DNA from: Cheiracanthium punctorium
Taxonomy: Eukaryota; Arthropoda; Arachnida; Araneae; Cheiracanthiidae
Assembly (NCBI GenBank): GCA_038373885.1
Contig: JAWZYV010019913.1
Coordinates: 856,001 to 920,000 of the forward strand
Direction of reading: 5' to 3'
Length of the DNA stretch: 64,000 nt
Below are positions 45,610 through 57,929 of the stretch, in pieces. The position numbers were made by a program, and so were the translations under genes. The notes under the pieces are model-generated. The model saw only the letters and a program-made list of their open reading frames with translations, did not search any database and had not been told where the DNA came from. Within the stretch, counting starts at the first letter, position 1. Every line of letters begins with the position of its first letter.

Positions 45610-48550
45610 AAAAAATCAAGCAATTTGTTCAAAAAATTGATAAGTTCTTTTTTCATGAAACGTGCATTAAAAGTTGAATTTTATCGATAAGCAGATAAGT
45701 ATTAAATAAAATGGCAGGAAATTATTCGTTTGTACTCAGCATGTGGGCTGTGTCCCACAATCTCGAAAGATAAGGCTGACAGAAGAGCATAAATTCTCCA
45801 AAGAAACCCCACTCTCCAAAATAAGCGATTTCCTCACCCACAAGTCCGAAAGAGCATTGACCCCTCACCCCGCACCTTTCGAATGGGGAAGCTGAATTGA
45901 GGGGTTAACAAAGCAAAGTAATGGTCATTCCTGGACAAATGAAAGTAAGCTTTATAAGCTGTTATTTGGTCTTAAAAACAGTTGACCGTACGAAAAGATA
46001 TAACGTGCAAGAAAAAATCTCAAACATATGCTTTTTGATAGATATCTTTTGAGTTTTACTCTTTCCAAAATAAAATCCTGCGTGTGACCCTGCGCTTATG
46101 AAATTACAAACGAAATCGGCCTTTTATAATCTAAAAAAGCAATTTCTGGGGGGGGGGGGATTTACCGTTTAAGGATACGGATTTTTCAGTTACCTCATAA
46201 TTTCGAAGCATATGTTAATGTTTCTGATATATATTATTTGTTTCTATAATTTCATAGAAATTGGGCACTTTATGAGATAAATATTGAAACTCAATGCAAT
46301 CTCTCTGGTCAGTACCTTGAAAAACTTAATTAAAAGCCAAGTGTATAGAAGTGCGAGTATAAAAAATGAATTAAAAATTGATAAAGATTTAAATGGTGTC
46401 AGTAAATTAATATTTATAAATCATTTTCAGTGGACCTAATCTGTGTTTAATGCGAATTAAAATGTTGATTAAAATTCTGAATTTTTATCAACATTTATAT
46501 ATTTGTATTTGGATCTTAAAGTTTCTGTAATGCAATAATAATTATTTCTGTGTCAATTAATCGATTAAATGGTTCGAATATTCGATTAATTTTTTTCCTG
46601 GCTATTTCTATTCGGCTAATTCGATCACATTGCCGTGAAAAATATATTTATTCACTATTCAAGTTTGATTAAAATCATATTTTCTTCTATAAGATTCGGC
46701 CTTCCTAGCATGTAAATCTTCGATGAAACAGCGTAACTTGCTTAGTGTAATTATTTGTTATTATTGGTTATGAAATTTATATTGTTACTCTAAAAACCTC
46801 TATGATGATTTCAAGAAGTTTGATTTGTGTTTTGAAAGTAAAGAGAAAACGCTGTGAATAAGATCTAATTTCACATAAAAATCATTATAAATTTTGATCT
46901 CATATATAGGTAAATAGCTATGGTACTTAAGTTATCAGTAACTGCCTAGGTATCATAATTGAGCATCTGAAGGTTTAACCAATTTATACATTATTTTACT
47001 TTTTAAAAATCAAAAAATGCTTCCACCGCCAAAATTCGGTGAGCTAGGATGATTTTTATTTTGCAATACCTGCTTAAGCAAGACTTTTCACATAAAAAAA
47101 AATATATATACATATGAATTATTATTGTACATTTTAGTACTTTTTAAAATAAGATTTATTGATTTATTTTATTTTATTTACAATTACTATTAAACACATT
47201 GGGCGAGGAGAGAACTAATTGAATCGATGAGTGCCGATACCACCTCAGTCACAAAAAGGAAATTTTTCAGGAGAGAGAAAAAACTTCATAACTCCTCCAA
47301 ATTTGAGATTATTTTATGTGGCAAGTTTATCTGTGAACTATAGATGCCAAAGTTGTTTCAAATATTTCAAATATTTTGAGATTTTGTAAAAATTGTGTAA
47401 ATGTTTGTTCTCTTATCCCTCAAAAACAGCTTTAGGGAGTAGAATGAAATTTAGTAACATTATGATCAGTAACAACTAAAACAATAAATGCCTGATTTTA
47501 TTTTATCTTAAGTTTGAATAAATTTTAAAACTTTGCAAAATTGCATTTAAAAAAAAGAGAAATCACTGTAAGGCGTCCGGAGTTAATATATTAGCTAGCT
47601 ATTTAATTTTTTAAAAACTGTTGGATATTTTAGATGTTTATTTGCCGTTTTAGGTTTTTTGAAACTTTTGAGTTTTCTGGAGGCATAATATTTGAATTCT
47701 TTAAGGAATCAAACAAAATTTAGTTATATGAGAGGAATGACCTCTTGACATTAAAACTTTTCCACTAAAACAAAACGTTAAGTTTGAATACAAATACCTT
47801 CTCTACTGAGAATTTCACTCAGCACTTACTTACAATCGAACATGGAATCATTTAACAATAGACAGAAGTTATATCGTTGCTTTCAATAATTTTGCCTGTA
47901 ATCTACTCTCATTTTTTGTACTCCTATAATGCTAAGTCAGGCTTTTTTGAAATCTGCATTACATACTAATCTAAGACAGGTAACTTCATCTAATTATTTG
48001 AGACAATTCAATTTAAAGTAATTTTAAAAAATATATGCTTTAAATAAAAACAGGTTGATAATGAATTTATCCTAATTTCAGCATTAAGCTAGCTTCTGAT
48101 AATCACAATATTTTTAGCGCTATGTTTAAAATTTCAAATTTTGATACCTACAACCTCTGGTGATAAAAAAAAAAAGTTTCAAAAAATGAAGATAAATGCC
48201 TAAATTGTTATTAGATAGCAACATTTGATAAAAGGTTCTATTATATAAAGAATTAAAGCGTGACCTGTTTGGGATACCCTGTATATTAAAACTTATCTAA
48301 AGATAACCATCTCAATAGCTATTTTCTGCATTTACTAGAAATTGTATGCAATTGTATGCACTTGGCTAAAATAGCTAACATAAGAGTCAATTACTGGTGA
48401 AATCCATTTTTTCTTACCCAATAATTGATATATAGGTCATCTTAGATAAATAAATAATTTTGTTTATTAAAAAAATCTCTACGTATTTACTTTATGAACT
48501 ATTATCTAATACGAATGTAGGAAAAAAAGGCACCAGGAAAAAATGCCCCC
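45610..48550. other. Long AT-rich stretch
   Basis: Only simple sequence is visible, such as the G run at 46149-46159. No gene or paired ends. Confidence 0.5.
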
Positions 48551-48560
48551 CCCTCCACAG

Positions 48561-49155
48561 CAGAGCCTATTTATCGGCAGGGCAACCGGGGCACTTGGCC
48601 TGGGCCCACCAATTTGAAGGGCCCAAAATTTTTGTACTTTTCAACACAGATTGTTATTTATTAATTCATAAAACTTTGTATAAAAATTTAAATTGTCATT
48701 ATCTTGAGTCGTAAGCTGATTCTCTGACATTTTACTGTACTAAGGGTCCTCTAAAACCCACGAGCATTCGATCAAAATCTGTGAGCCAGTGTTTGAGCCT
48801 CTTTTTGCAAATTTTATTATAAGAAAGTCTCATCAGTTTTAAGATTCGTACTGTAAGTTTTTCGATTCTTTTCATTTATATTTTAAAGAAGTTTAGTATA
48901 GAAGTGTACGTATATGTACTATAGTATGTGTCTAGATATTCATTTGTGAAAATAAATTTTATCCATGTATGAAAAATCATTTAATATTCGTTACTGCAAT
49001 GTATGCATATATTTAGTATCTAAACTTGATATATATTTCTGCAGATAAATATGTGCCCAGAACAACTTAAATACGGACTATGTAATTTCTCGTAAATGCA
49101 AAGGCCCAAAAATTTGTATTTGCCCAGGGCCCAATATCGTGATGATCGGGCCCTG
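48561..49155. mobile_element. 595-bp non-autonomous hAT element
   Basis: The left end is CAGAGCC and the right end reads CAGGGCC on the other strand. Both are followed by G/C-rich arms and a shared GGGCCCAAAATTT/GGCCCAAAAATTT block. A perfect 8-bp duplication CTCCACAG flanks it (48553-48560, 49156-49163). The interior is AT-rich and non-coding. The left arm matches the orphan end at 3291. Confidence 0.9.
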
Positions 49156-49163
49156 CTCCACAG

Positions 49164-50810
49164 AATTATAATTTTCATAGGGGCATGGGGGGTACGTGCA
49201 CTCACATGACAAATCAAATGTAGGTTATAAAAGATTCTTTTGTAAATTGAAATGCATTTATTAGAGAAAAGACTAAAAACAATTGTGATTTTTTGGGGTT
49301 TTTTTTTGGGTCCGCCCCTGATTTTTTTAAATAGTGGACAAAAACTTACTTTGATTTGCTTTTAACGAGGCTCTTGAATTTGCAAAGTGGGGGGGGGGTC
49401 GTCAAGCACCCACCTGCCCCTATATGGGCTCAGAGTAAGTGTGAAGATACTATTTAAAATGCTATTGTAAAATTGTGTTGTATTTTGATATCAATAGAGA
49501 TAATTATAACAATACTATAGTTCAAAATAGGCTTTTTTGAACTCTTTTAATTTTAATTAATTTATTTATTTATGTTTTTTGTGCGTGTGTGTGAGGGGAG
49601 TTATGCAAAAAACGGATAAGAAGTATGATGACAACTTATCTGGAAGCATTTAAAATGTATTAAAATGAATAAAATAAAATGCATCAGATATTTAAAAAGG
49701 CGCTTAAAGTGATACACATCACTAAAAATAAAATAATTTTCAGATTTAATTTTACAGCTAAGTCAAAGTAATATTAGAAAAACCAAACAGATAGCTAAAA
49801 GATTAGTTTTTTTAAAAAATTTTTTAAACTTGTCATGGTTACTGTGAAAGTGAATAAAGCGTGAATGTGACACAATTTATTTAAGGTGATTTGATCATTA
49901 GAAACTGCCGGTTTGTAGATATATTTCTCATTAATTAATAGATATTTAATCATGTCCTTTGCTATGAGCCTTGATTTCCCTTTTTTATTTCGTTTGAAGA
50001 GGGGTACGCCTGACCAGGAAAGACAAGTCAATTATCTTTTAGACGGTCCCTCTTTTGAACCACAACACCCCGGCTAAGGCATAAATCCCGTAAATCGTTT
50101 TTCGATGTAATGGGATACCACGAGCATGTGTTGCTTGTTTTCACTGATAAATAGTTTGTTGTTAACTACAAAATTCCCCAGGATCATAACCTTAGTAAAT
50201 ACAATTAAAATAAGCATATTAATCTTTTCCGTTGGATTGTACAAACCTATTGCCTTTTCTATCCCTCGATGATCACCTTTTGTGAGAGAAACAGAAAAAA
50301 AAAATGACACCTTTTTTAGAAACTAGTAGTTTAATTCGCTTTACTACAAAAATGCTTTTCACCCTATCCACTAAATATTTAAATTTATCGTACTAATAAG
50401 ATTAAATTAACATATTATGAAGACCACTGTTGAAATTGGATTCTTAAATACGGAATAATTTTTATGTAACATCAATTTTTATTCAAATAAAATACAAAAT
50501 ATTTTTCGTAAAAGGTTTCTCCCATAATTAGATTTTTGCATAGTATATAGCATCCCACCTTAAAGAGAGAACGAAAAATCTATATCAAAAGAGGATGCGC
50601 GGTAAAAGCATGAGAATATCGTTTTGCAGTCGCAGATGTTCATTGCCATTGTATTTAAAGTTGTACTTTCAGAAAAATAAATGCATATAAAAACAAAAAT
50701 CGCAATTTTTAATCACAGTTCATTCATTTTGGAGCCCCTTCTTAAATATTCTTAAAGTTTTGATTGGAAGCTCAAGTTCCAAAAATCCTTTTCGGTAATT
50801 AAGTCATCAC
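49164..50810. other. AT-rich intervening sequence
   Basis: Near 49309-49321, GGGTCCGCCCCTG looks like another hAT-type end, and the host site of the 48561 element is itself C/G-run rich, hinting at a hAT nested in a hAT. Frames at 49795 and 50074 have no motif. Confidence 0.35.
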
Positions 50811-50814
50811 TACG

Positions 50815-51180
50815 CCACGGTCACTATCACTGCACAAAATTTGGTCACGATCCCATAAGCTTCCTCGGAATCAGTGAACAAACGGTGAAAATAGTTTCAG
50901 TGATTATTTCTCAACAACATGATCGACCACTACTACACTATTCATGCCGTGGTTACTATCATTGTGTCAAATTTGGCCAAGATCTTATAAGCGGGCTCAA
51001 GCAGTTAGCGAGCAAATGGGAAATAGATTTTCAGTGATTATTCTTCAACGGCATGGTTGATCACTACCATGCAGTATCATGTAGTAATTTTGCATCATCT
51101 TAGGCCATGATCACTGTCACTGTGACAAATTTGGCCAAGATCACATAAGCGGTCTGGGAACAGTTAGTGAACAAATGTCT
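50815..51180. repeat. Minisatellite, about three units of 125-175 bp
   Basis: Each unit contains GGTCACTATCACTG-like, CAAATTTGGCCAAGATC-like, CATAAGC, CAGTTAG-GAACAAATG-like and TTCAGTGATTATT blocks in the same order. The third unit has an extra insert near 51060-51110. Confidence 0.7.
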
Positions 51181-51189
51181 CAACATTCA

Positions 51190-52445
51190 ATCACTAAGCT
51201 TCTCTTCACTTATTTCGGCTACTCTCAGCAATTCTTTAATTAATTTTTAAAGTACTCTACATATTTTATATCCCTAATATGTGAAAAACAATATTCGTTC
51301 TTCGTTTAAAGTAATTGTTAATGGCTTTAGTAAAAAGTTATTTAATTTCTGGTTTTTCAGACTAAACATTAAAGGTTTCTTTTAATAATTTTGAATATAA
51401 TTATTACATTCATTTTGTCTGACTCAAAGAACTGAATTCCGTTGCGAATTCTAAATCAACATTTACTTTTTTGTTCTATTAAATAATGAAATTATAATAA
51501 TGCGATAACGTAATATTCAAGCACTTTTTAAATTTATTGAAAAAAAAAGTTTTCACGAAATATTGGTTTTTTTTTCTTGGATCAAAACGTAATGCATTCT
51601 TTTTATTCATTAAACGGGTTTTTAGTTTATCTATACCAATAGGTATTACCTTTCGCTTAAAATAATTTGCCCTCTCAGCATACAATTAAATTTAAGTATA
51701 CCGCTTATTAAAACTTGCGAGGGCAGCAGTTAAGTATAAAATAAAAAGTGATTCATTTTTTTTTTTTTTTTTGCTGAACATCTGTTATGTAAATACCCGA
51801 ATGAATAATCTGTTGCGATGCGAAAAATTACTCCAGAGAGTAACCCAATTAAATACGATTAACATTAGTTCATTTTCTGCTGCTTTATGAGCAATACTAT
51901 TAGTTTTTTACTTTCTCTCCTATACCCTCTCTGCTCTTTCTGATCTCCGTTACTCAACTTAATGAATAAATAAATGAATATTATTAGTAGGACCGGGAAG
52001 TATTGTCGTTTTATCTTACATCAATATTTCGTCTATCTAAAATTACTGAAGATAACAATGTGAAATTTGGCATGTGTGTGCGTTTTTTAAAATGAAAATC
52101 TGCAATAGAAGGCTTTTCCCAAAATTCGTAGGCAGTTGAAACGTTCTTTTCGCATACGTCGCCTGATCTAAATAAAAATGAAAGAAAGAAAGAAAGAAAT
52201 AGCTAGTTAAAGCTAAGTTACACGACAGCTATCAGCCTAAAAATGGGTACCTTGAGCGGAGACCTTTTAAAGGGGTTCTAACGCATATTCATGTTACATA
52301 TGGAGAAAAACAACCCCTAGACCTTAGACAGCTGTGTGGTAGTCCAGAACATTAGGTCTTCACACTTAAGCCATATACCTATATTCGGTTCCTTATCCAT
52401 TCGGCCATTGGTCATTTTTTTCAAGTCTAGCTGTTTTTATACAAT
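51190..52445. other. AT-rich intervening sequence
   Basis: It contains a T run near 51760 and a (GAAA)n patch near 52180. No gene recognised. Confidence 0.45.
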
Positions 52446-52449
52446 GTAA

Positions 52450-52725
52450 CCCATTTATGCCTAGTGTCCTTTCTTTGGGACGGCATTTTCGCTATTAGTC
52501 GAAAACGTTATTTATTTTTCCTAGCCTTTATTCATGAGTATTGAGGCTCAACTCTACAAAATAGTTTAACATGACCAAGTAGAATGTTGATATTTCCATT
52601 TTTATGCATAATGATTTTAAAATAAATCGTCCCTTGTTCAAGAAGTTGACATCAGAAATTTATCTATTATTTCTGTTATCACTATAAATCGAAGAAAGTC
52701 GCAAAAATATCCAGGCACAAATGGG
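52450..52725 (-). mobile_element. 276-bp piggyBac-type MITE, copy 2
   Basis: Inverted relative to copy 1 at 25827. TTAA is kept at 52726-52729 and has changed to GTAA at 52446-52449. Ends are CCCATTTATGCCTAG and, on the other strand, CCCATTTGTGCCTGG. Same length as copy 1. Confidence 0.8.
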
Positions 52726-52729
52726 TTAA

Positions 52730-53730
52730 ATTTCCTACATAAAAAAATAAAGAGAAAAAAACTGAACTCACTTGAGAGCGCAAGTTCTTGTGCCTTCATT
52801 TTCCATTTTTTTTTTTTTTTCAATCCTTACAATCCTTTTTTCATTTTTAAGTGCCCTGAGTTCAGAGTTTTTAACAGAGCAAAAACGCAGATTTTTTTTT
52901 CCTATGACCTGTGTTGCTCTCAAAACGTTTTCTTTTTTTTTTTTTTTTTTTTTTTAAATCACGCCGGCGTTGCAAGTCCTACCAGCTGGCGTTTCATTGT
53001 GCAAGGTTCGGTCTCAAAATGATCTCATACGTTTAAACCTGGTTTCAATGATGGTTTAACACTATAAGAATATCATTTGTTTTATGTGCGCAAATGCCTG
53101 AAAATATTGTGATGTGAAATTTTCGTGATTTTTCAAGACAGAGAAACGGAACAAAAAGGAATTTCTTTCTTTTTTTAACTCTTTCCAACAAGTTTGAAAA
53201 GTGTGTCTATGGTTTCAGTTTGTCTATCTGTCCGTCTTTGCTCTAACTGACGTAAATATGTACAGATTACCATGATATTAATATGAGATATCCCGTATTA
53301 CTAATCCTATTAAACATGTGTGTGTTTTGTGTTATGGCTAGCCTGCACAAGCGACATCTGCCTAGGGAGGTTCCTTAGATGGAGGACTAATAAAAAATAT
53401 GGAATACATAATATTCACTGTTCTTTTAAAGAAGCAATCAAAAGAATTCCAGTACATCACGGTCTATGGAAGTTTAGAGACATTCATCCATTTCAGACAC
53501 AATATAGAAAATTATAAACTTTTATAACAGTTTACTATTCATTTAAAAAGTGAAAACGACATTTAAAGTTCTTTTACAGGGACTTACAAAATTATATTAA
53601 TAGTGATGTACCGCTTCTTTTAAGATTATCTCCAAAATCTCGAATAAGAACAATACATTACTAAATTTGGCGCAAAAGATTGCTTTGTTGGAAATGCTTT
53701 TATAACCAATGCGGTTGGCCATGATTTAAC
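52730..53730. other. AT-rich intervening sequence
   Basis: Long T runs at 52806-52820 and 52931-52955. No gene recognised. Confidence 0.45.
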
Positions 53731-53967
53731 ATTTTTTCTAATGACAGGGTCAGCTGACGATTACAGCTGGAAGACTTAGCACCTGGATTGGTTGTCCCCA
53801 TTGGAGCTCCTACTGACTTCATGTGAAGTAGCACCCTTTAGTATACATTTCTCACAGCAGACTCATTCACCCTCCCAAGCACTGGACAAAGCTGGTACTG
53901 CTTCACTTTCAGAGTTCTGATGTTAACCGAGTTCAACCGACGTCCTTTTCCCGAAGGACAAAATTAA
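53731..53967 (-). mobile_element. 5S-rRNA-headed SINE, copy 3
   Basis: The minus strand reads CAGAACTCTGAAAGTGAAGC and then TCCAGTGCTTGGGAGGGTGA (53866-53921), closest of the three to 5S rRNA. GGAGCTCCAATGG and CCAGGTGCTAAGTCTTCCAG follow. It ends TGTCATTAGAAAAAA. The inner part present in copy 2 is mostly deleted. Confidence 0.7.
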
Positions 53968-54490
53968 ATTTTCGGTTAAGCAAAGCAAATCTTGTTCAAA
54001 GAGCTGCGGATTCAAAGCACCAATATATGTTTCTTTTCAAGAGAAGTTTTCGCTTCATAAAGAGTCTGTTTAAGACAGGTTTATCTGCTTTATGAAAATT
54101 GCACTACATAAACAATGATTTTATGTGTTATCGGTGCACTTTTATTAAAGATTTAAAAAAAGGAAGCGGTACTATATGCTCAACGTATTAGCTATGATCT
54201 AAAAAATAAAATAAAAGACTTACAAAATATCTCTTATATATCTACACATGACTTTAAAGTTCTATTTTATAACATACAGCTAGATCATCTGTATAATACA
54301 ACACTTGATCTATTTAATAATAGTATAAATGCATGAAAATCATCATCACAATTTTCATTAAATTATTTCAAAAATCTACTGATGTTTATAATATACAACA
54401 ATAACTATATATTACATAATAATAAACTTTATCTTTATCTATTTACGTAATTATCACAAACATTATCATAATTCTTCACTTATTATATAG

Positions 54491-54883
54491 AGGTATATAG
54501 ATGATTTTATCATTATAGCTACTAATAATTATAATAACACATATATTGCCCAGACATATTCTGATAATTTTGAATTAATTAAAAATCCTCTATCTAATAA
54601 TATTAATTTTCTTGACTTACAAATATCAATTAATGATGACAGACAACTTAATTTTAATATATACAACAAAAGAGATAAATTTACTTTTAATCTAATTAGT
54701 TTCACAGATTTTACAACGTGCATGCATATATCTGTATTTAGAAATATTGTAGCTCATCTATGTAGAGTAATGTCTCTTTGTACCAGTAATTATAAATCAG
54801 ATAATATATCTTCTTTATATAATACCGCATTAAGATATAACAAGTTGTCTGCCAGTGGTCGAAATTCGACCATAGAGCATTGA
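54491..54883 (+). pseudogene. Reverse transcriptase fragment, extremely AT-rich
   Basis: From 54491 a 130-codon frame starts RYIDDFIIIATNNYNNTYIA, with YIDD as the polymerase Y-x-D-D motif, preceded by a stop two codons upstream. NNINFLDLQISINDD (F-L-D-L block), LNFNIYNKRDKFTFNLISF and CTSNYKSDN follow, ending at TGA 54881-54883. The Y-x-K-R-x-x-F block after the F-L-D-L motif resembles RTs of Penelope-like and related unclassified elements; I cannot place it more precisely. The upstream 54170-54490 has the same composition and is probably its decayed N-terminal part. Confidence 0.6.
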
Positions 54884-54954
54884 ATTTTTTAATTTGAGCT
54901 TGAATAAAGTTCTTCTACCAAAGAGTATGTCTCAAAATTCCATATATGGCGGAA

Positions 54955-55060
54955 CCTACTTAAGTGACCATTGTGGTAAGAGACCATTTGTCTATAGTGA
55001 CCACTTTTGTACAATATTTCACTTTACAATCACTACACTTTTCGGTGAAGAAGGGTGGTT
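54955..55060 (+). mobile_element. Pogo-like end fragment
   Basis: GGCGGAACCTACTTAAGTGA and GACCATTTGTC / AGTGACCACTTTT are the kind of repeated phrase found at ends of pogo/Tigger elements. Only one end is visible. Confidence 0.3.
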
Positions 55061-55254
55061 TTTGTAAAAAACTCTTATGATATTTTGCTAAGACAGCTCC
55101 AGTGGGTCATAGGGGTCATCTCACTCCACCGATCTTGGATTTCACACGTTCAGTTTCTTTTTCCAACAATTTAGACTAATCTAAAAAGTCTAGTGTCCCC
55201 CTCCGAAAATTTGAGCCGTCCTCGGCTAAAGGCCCATTATGTTCGGAGTTATAA

Positions 55255-56260
55255 AATCTTAAACCACCGAATAATTGAACTCTGTTTGCTGAGACTTGCC
55301 ACTGACTATGTATAAAAACTTGCTGCCTCAATAAATTTGCACTTTTTTCGAATGATTGTCCTTGAGATTTATTTACTGTAATCGCAAATGCAGGTATATT
55401 TGGAAATTGAGTTTTTTGAAAGGATATTGTAAAACAGTACCAGAATATTTTATGAGTAGAATTAAAATTCTTTTATAGCCTGAGGTTCCAGTTCAAGCTT
55501 CGCAATCAATATCATTACGGTATATAAACTTGATGCACATTCTCGTTCCATTGACTTATGCTTCCTTTGTATTGAAGTTTCTGATTAATGTAACGATGCA
55601 ATTAACTTTCAATAATAACTTATGTGTTGCCCAACTGTGTATTTTTCGGCTAACCGGGCTCAAACCCCGCAAACTGTTTTTTCTGGGAAACGTTTAAAGA
55701 CTACTTCTAAAACACTGCCATTCCCTAAACCAAAGCCGGCAATTTTAATCCGCATACAAAATAATATTTATATTCAAAATTCACTATTTATAAAAGTATC
55801 AATATACTAAAAGAAATTTGTATACTTTTTGGTTACATAATGTGGAATTGGGGAAAACGTGTGGAAATAATTAACATACGAAATTGAATTAAACTTCCAA
55901 AATATGGAAAGAGATGAACAACTATGTTCTGGAAATTGCTTTAGCCTTGTAAGCATTTGGCACAGATGACAGCTGTTTGGCAATTTTTCACTTGCTCCCG
56001 GCTAATAAAAAAAAGCCCAAACCCCTCATAATGAAAGAATAAAAAACTCTTCTGGATTGTTATTGATTTCATTATCATCATAGCAAATTATTTTACCATA
56101 GCTATGGTGATATGTTCTCTATTCATCAAATATTTGATTAAGTCAACATTAATAAAAGTTCAGTCATCATTTTTAGGTTCTACTACAACTGACTTCAATA
56201 TGTAATTAGAGAATATGTGTTGGTATGTTTCATTGATAATATTATTTTCATGCCCTATTA
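55255..56260 (-). pseudogene. Helitron-type (PIF1-like) helicase relic
   Basis: On the minus strand the order is KSVVVEPKNDD (near 56170), HITIAMVK, VTLIRNFNTKEA (near 55590, the V-x-L-x-R-N-L block), NGTRMCIKF, then PAFAITVNKSQGQSFEK (55345-55400) and VFIHSQWQVSANRVQLFGG (55262-55325). The last two are helicase motifs V and VI of the PIF1/Helitron group. The frame is broken at least four times, and the Rep nuclease and upstream helicase motifs are not found. It lies 1.5 kb from, and in the same orientation as, the Helitron at 57749. Confidence 0.75.
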
Positions 56261-56264
56261 ATTG

Positions 56265-57745
56265 CTGATGTATTTCTTTAATAATATTTTAGGAGAAAAT
56301 TTGTTTTGGCATACTGCGTGGTGTTAGATTGTGAAGAAATTGTCGAATTGGCGCGTTTCCGTGGAGCGTCTCCTGGATTGCAACCTGCCCTGTTCGGTTC
56401 GTTTTTCCACAGCTTTAAAACATGGAATTTAAAACACTTCGCACACATATCGACCGTCTAAAAAAAATCGCCAAGTACAGGACTAAAGCACATTTTAGTC
56501 ATTAGTGTTTAATCAAACTGGGGAGTAATTTCACTTTTTGCAAATTTTGTTGAAATACTATAACCCTGTAGTATTGCTGATATTTAGTGTTGTTATTTGG
56601 AAATTTACAAAACAATGGAATAATCGCTCGTCTTGGCTCGAAATACTGCGTGCTGAATTACTTCTCTAATTTAATTAAATTACTTTTTTAAGGTACAATA
56701 GCATATTACACAAAAAATTTAACATTCGCACAAATACGTCCATACGAACTTTAACTGTGTTCGATTTCGCGCTCATCCGTTCGCGCAGTGTTCTGCATAA
56801 GGGACACAAAGGTTTTCCTTAGCGTATTTATATGTACAGAGATTCCCCTATCAGATTTCTAAAATCTATTTTATTTCCTAGTTGCAATTAGGATTACTAT
56901 AAACATGTGTCCTATCGGGAATTGTTGGTTGGAGAGGTTGGGGTTCGGCAGTTCGCTTATATATAACAAATTATTGAAAAATGTTTTAAAAAAATAATAA
57001 ACTACGAGTTCTTTTAAGTTCTTGTTTATTGATTGTTAATTTTTTTAATGAATGGATGGTACTGGTATTCTTTAAATTATCACTTTTTTTTCTCAATATC
57101 AGGCATAACTCTTAGTTACTTTACAATAATAGCGATGTCTGGGCGTAGTTAGAATTACATCTATTTAATTATTATATGCCTCATATACCATGAAATTACA
57201 ATTATTTTATTATTATTATTTTTTTTAAATCATTTACTTTTTTTCATTATTTAACTTTCGAAATCTGGAAACTGGTAATTATTCATCTTCTTTTGGCAAC
57301 AGTCTGAGTATTCTTCACTCTGGTTTCACGCCATTCCTCCATGCTTCAAGATTTCGGCCATCTTGCCTCCATTTTGGATTTGATAACATATTTGGATTGT
57401 TACATATTTAGCTTTCTTTGTGCTAAACAACTACATTGGAATCCTGTTATTTTGCTTTTATTTTAGTAGTAAGTATTCGGTTTGTGGGGCCTGAACAGTA
57501 TGGCCGATGGTACTATCCTTGCTTATTCCTTACAATTAAACTTCATTGTTCAGTTTTTCTAACTGATCTGACACATTTTGCTCTGCTACGCTCTCCTTAG
57601 TTGTTATATGCTATTTTAATGTATATCTTCTGCTACTGGCATTTTAGCATACGATTTATATATTCATTGGATATATCAGAATATCTTAATTGAAGTTGGA
57701 CTGATTCCTTGATTTGTCAGTTTAGTTATTTTACTATATATATAT
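56265..57745. other. AT-rich intervening sequence
   Basis: The less AT-rich patch 56300-56470 might be a continuation of the helicase element but shows no motif. The rest is unassigned. Confidence 0.4.
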
Positions 57746-57929
57746 ATACTAGCTGAAGTACCCGTTCTTCGCACGGGAATGAATGGACTTTTTGATATTA
57801 CGATTTGTGGTGATTACTATTCATTGTAAAAAACAGATATAGCAAATTGGATATCGCGTTATATTTTGTCCAATAATCATGCATACCGAATTGCAAGGCA
57901 ATCGTTTGTACGGTGCAGAAGGCTATGCG

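Noticed and set aside
46550..46640. TCGATTAA-rich patch as a MITE end
   Set aside because: Short palindromic words only; no paired second end found.
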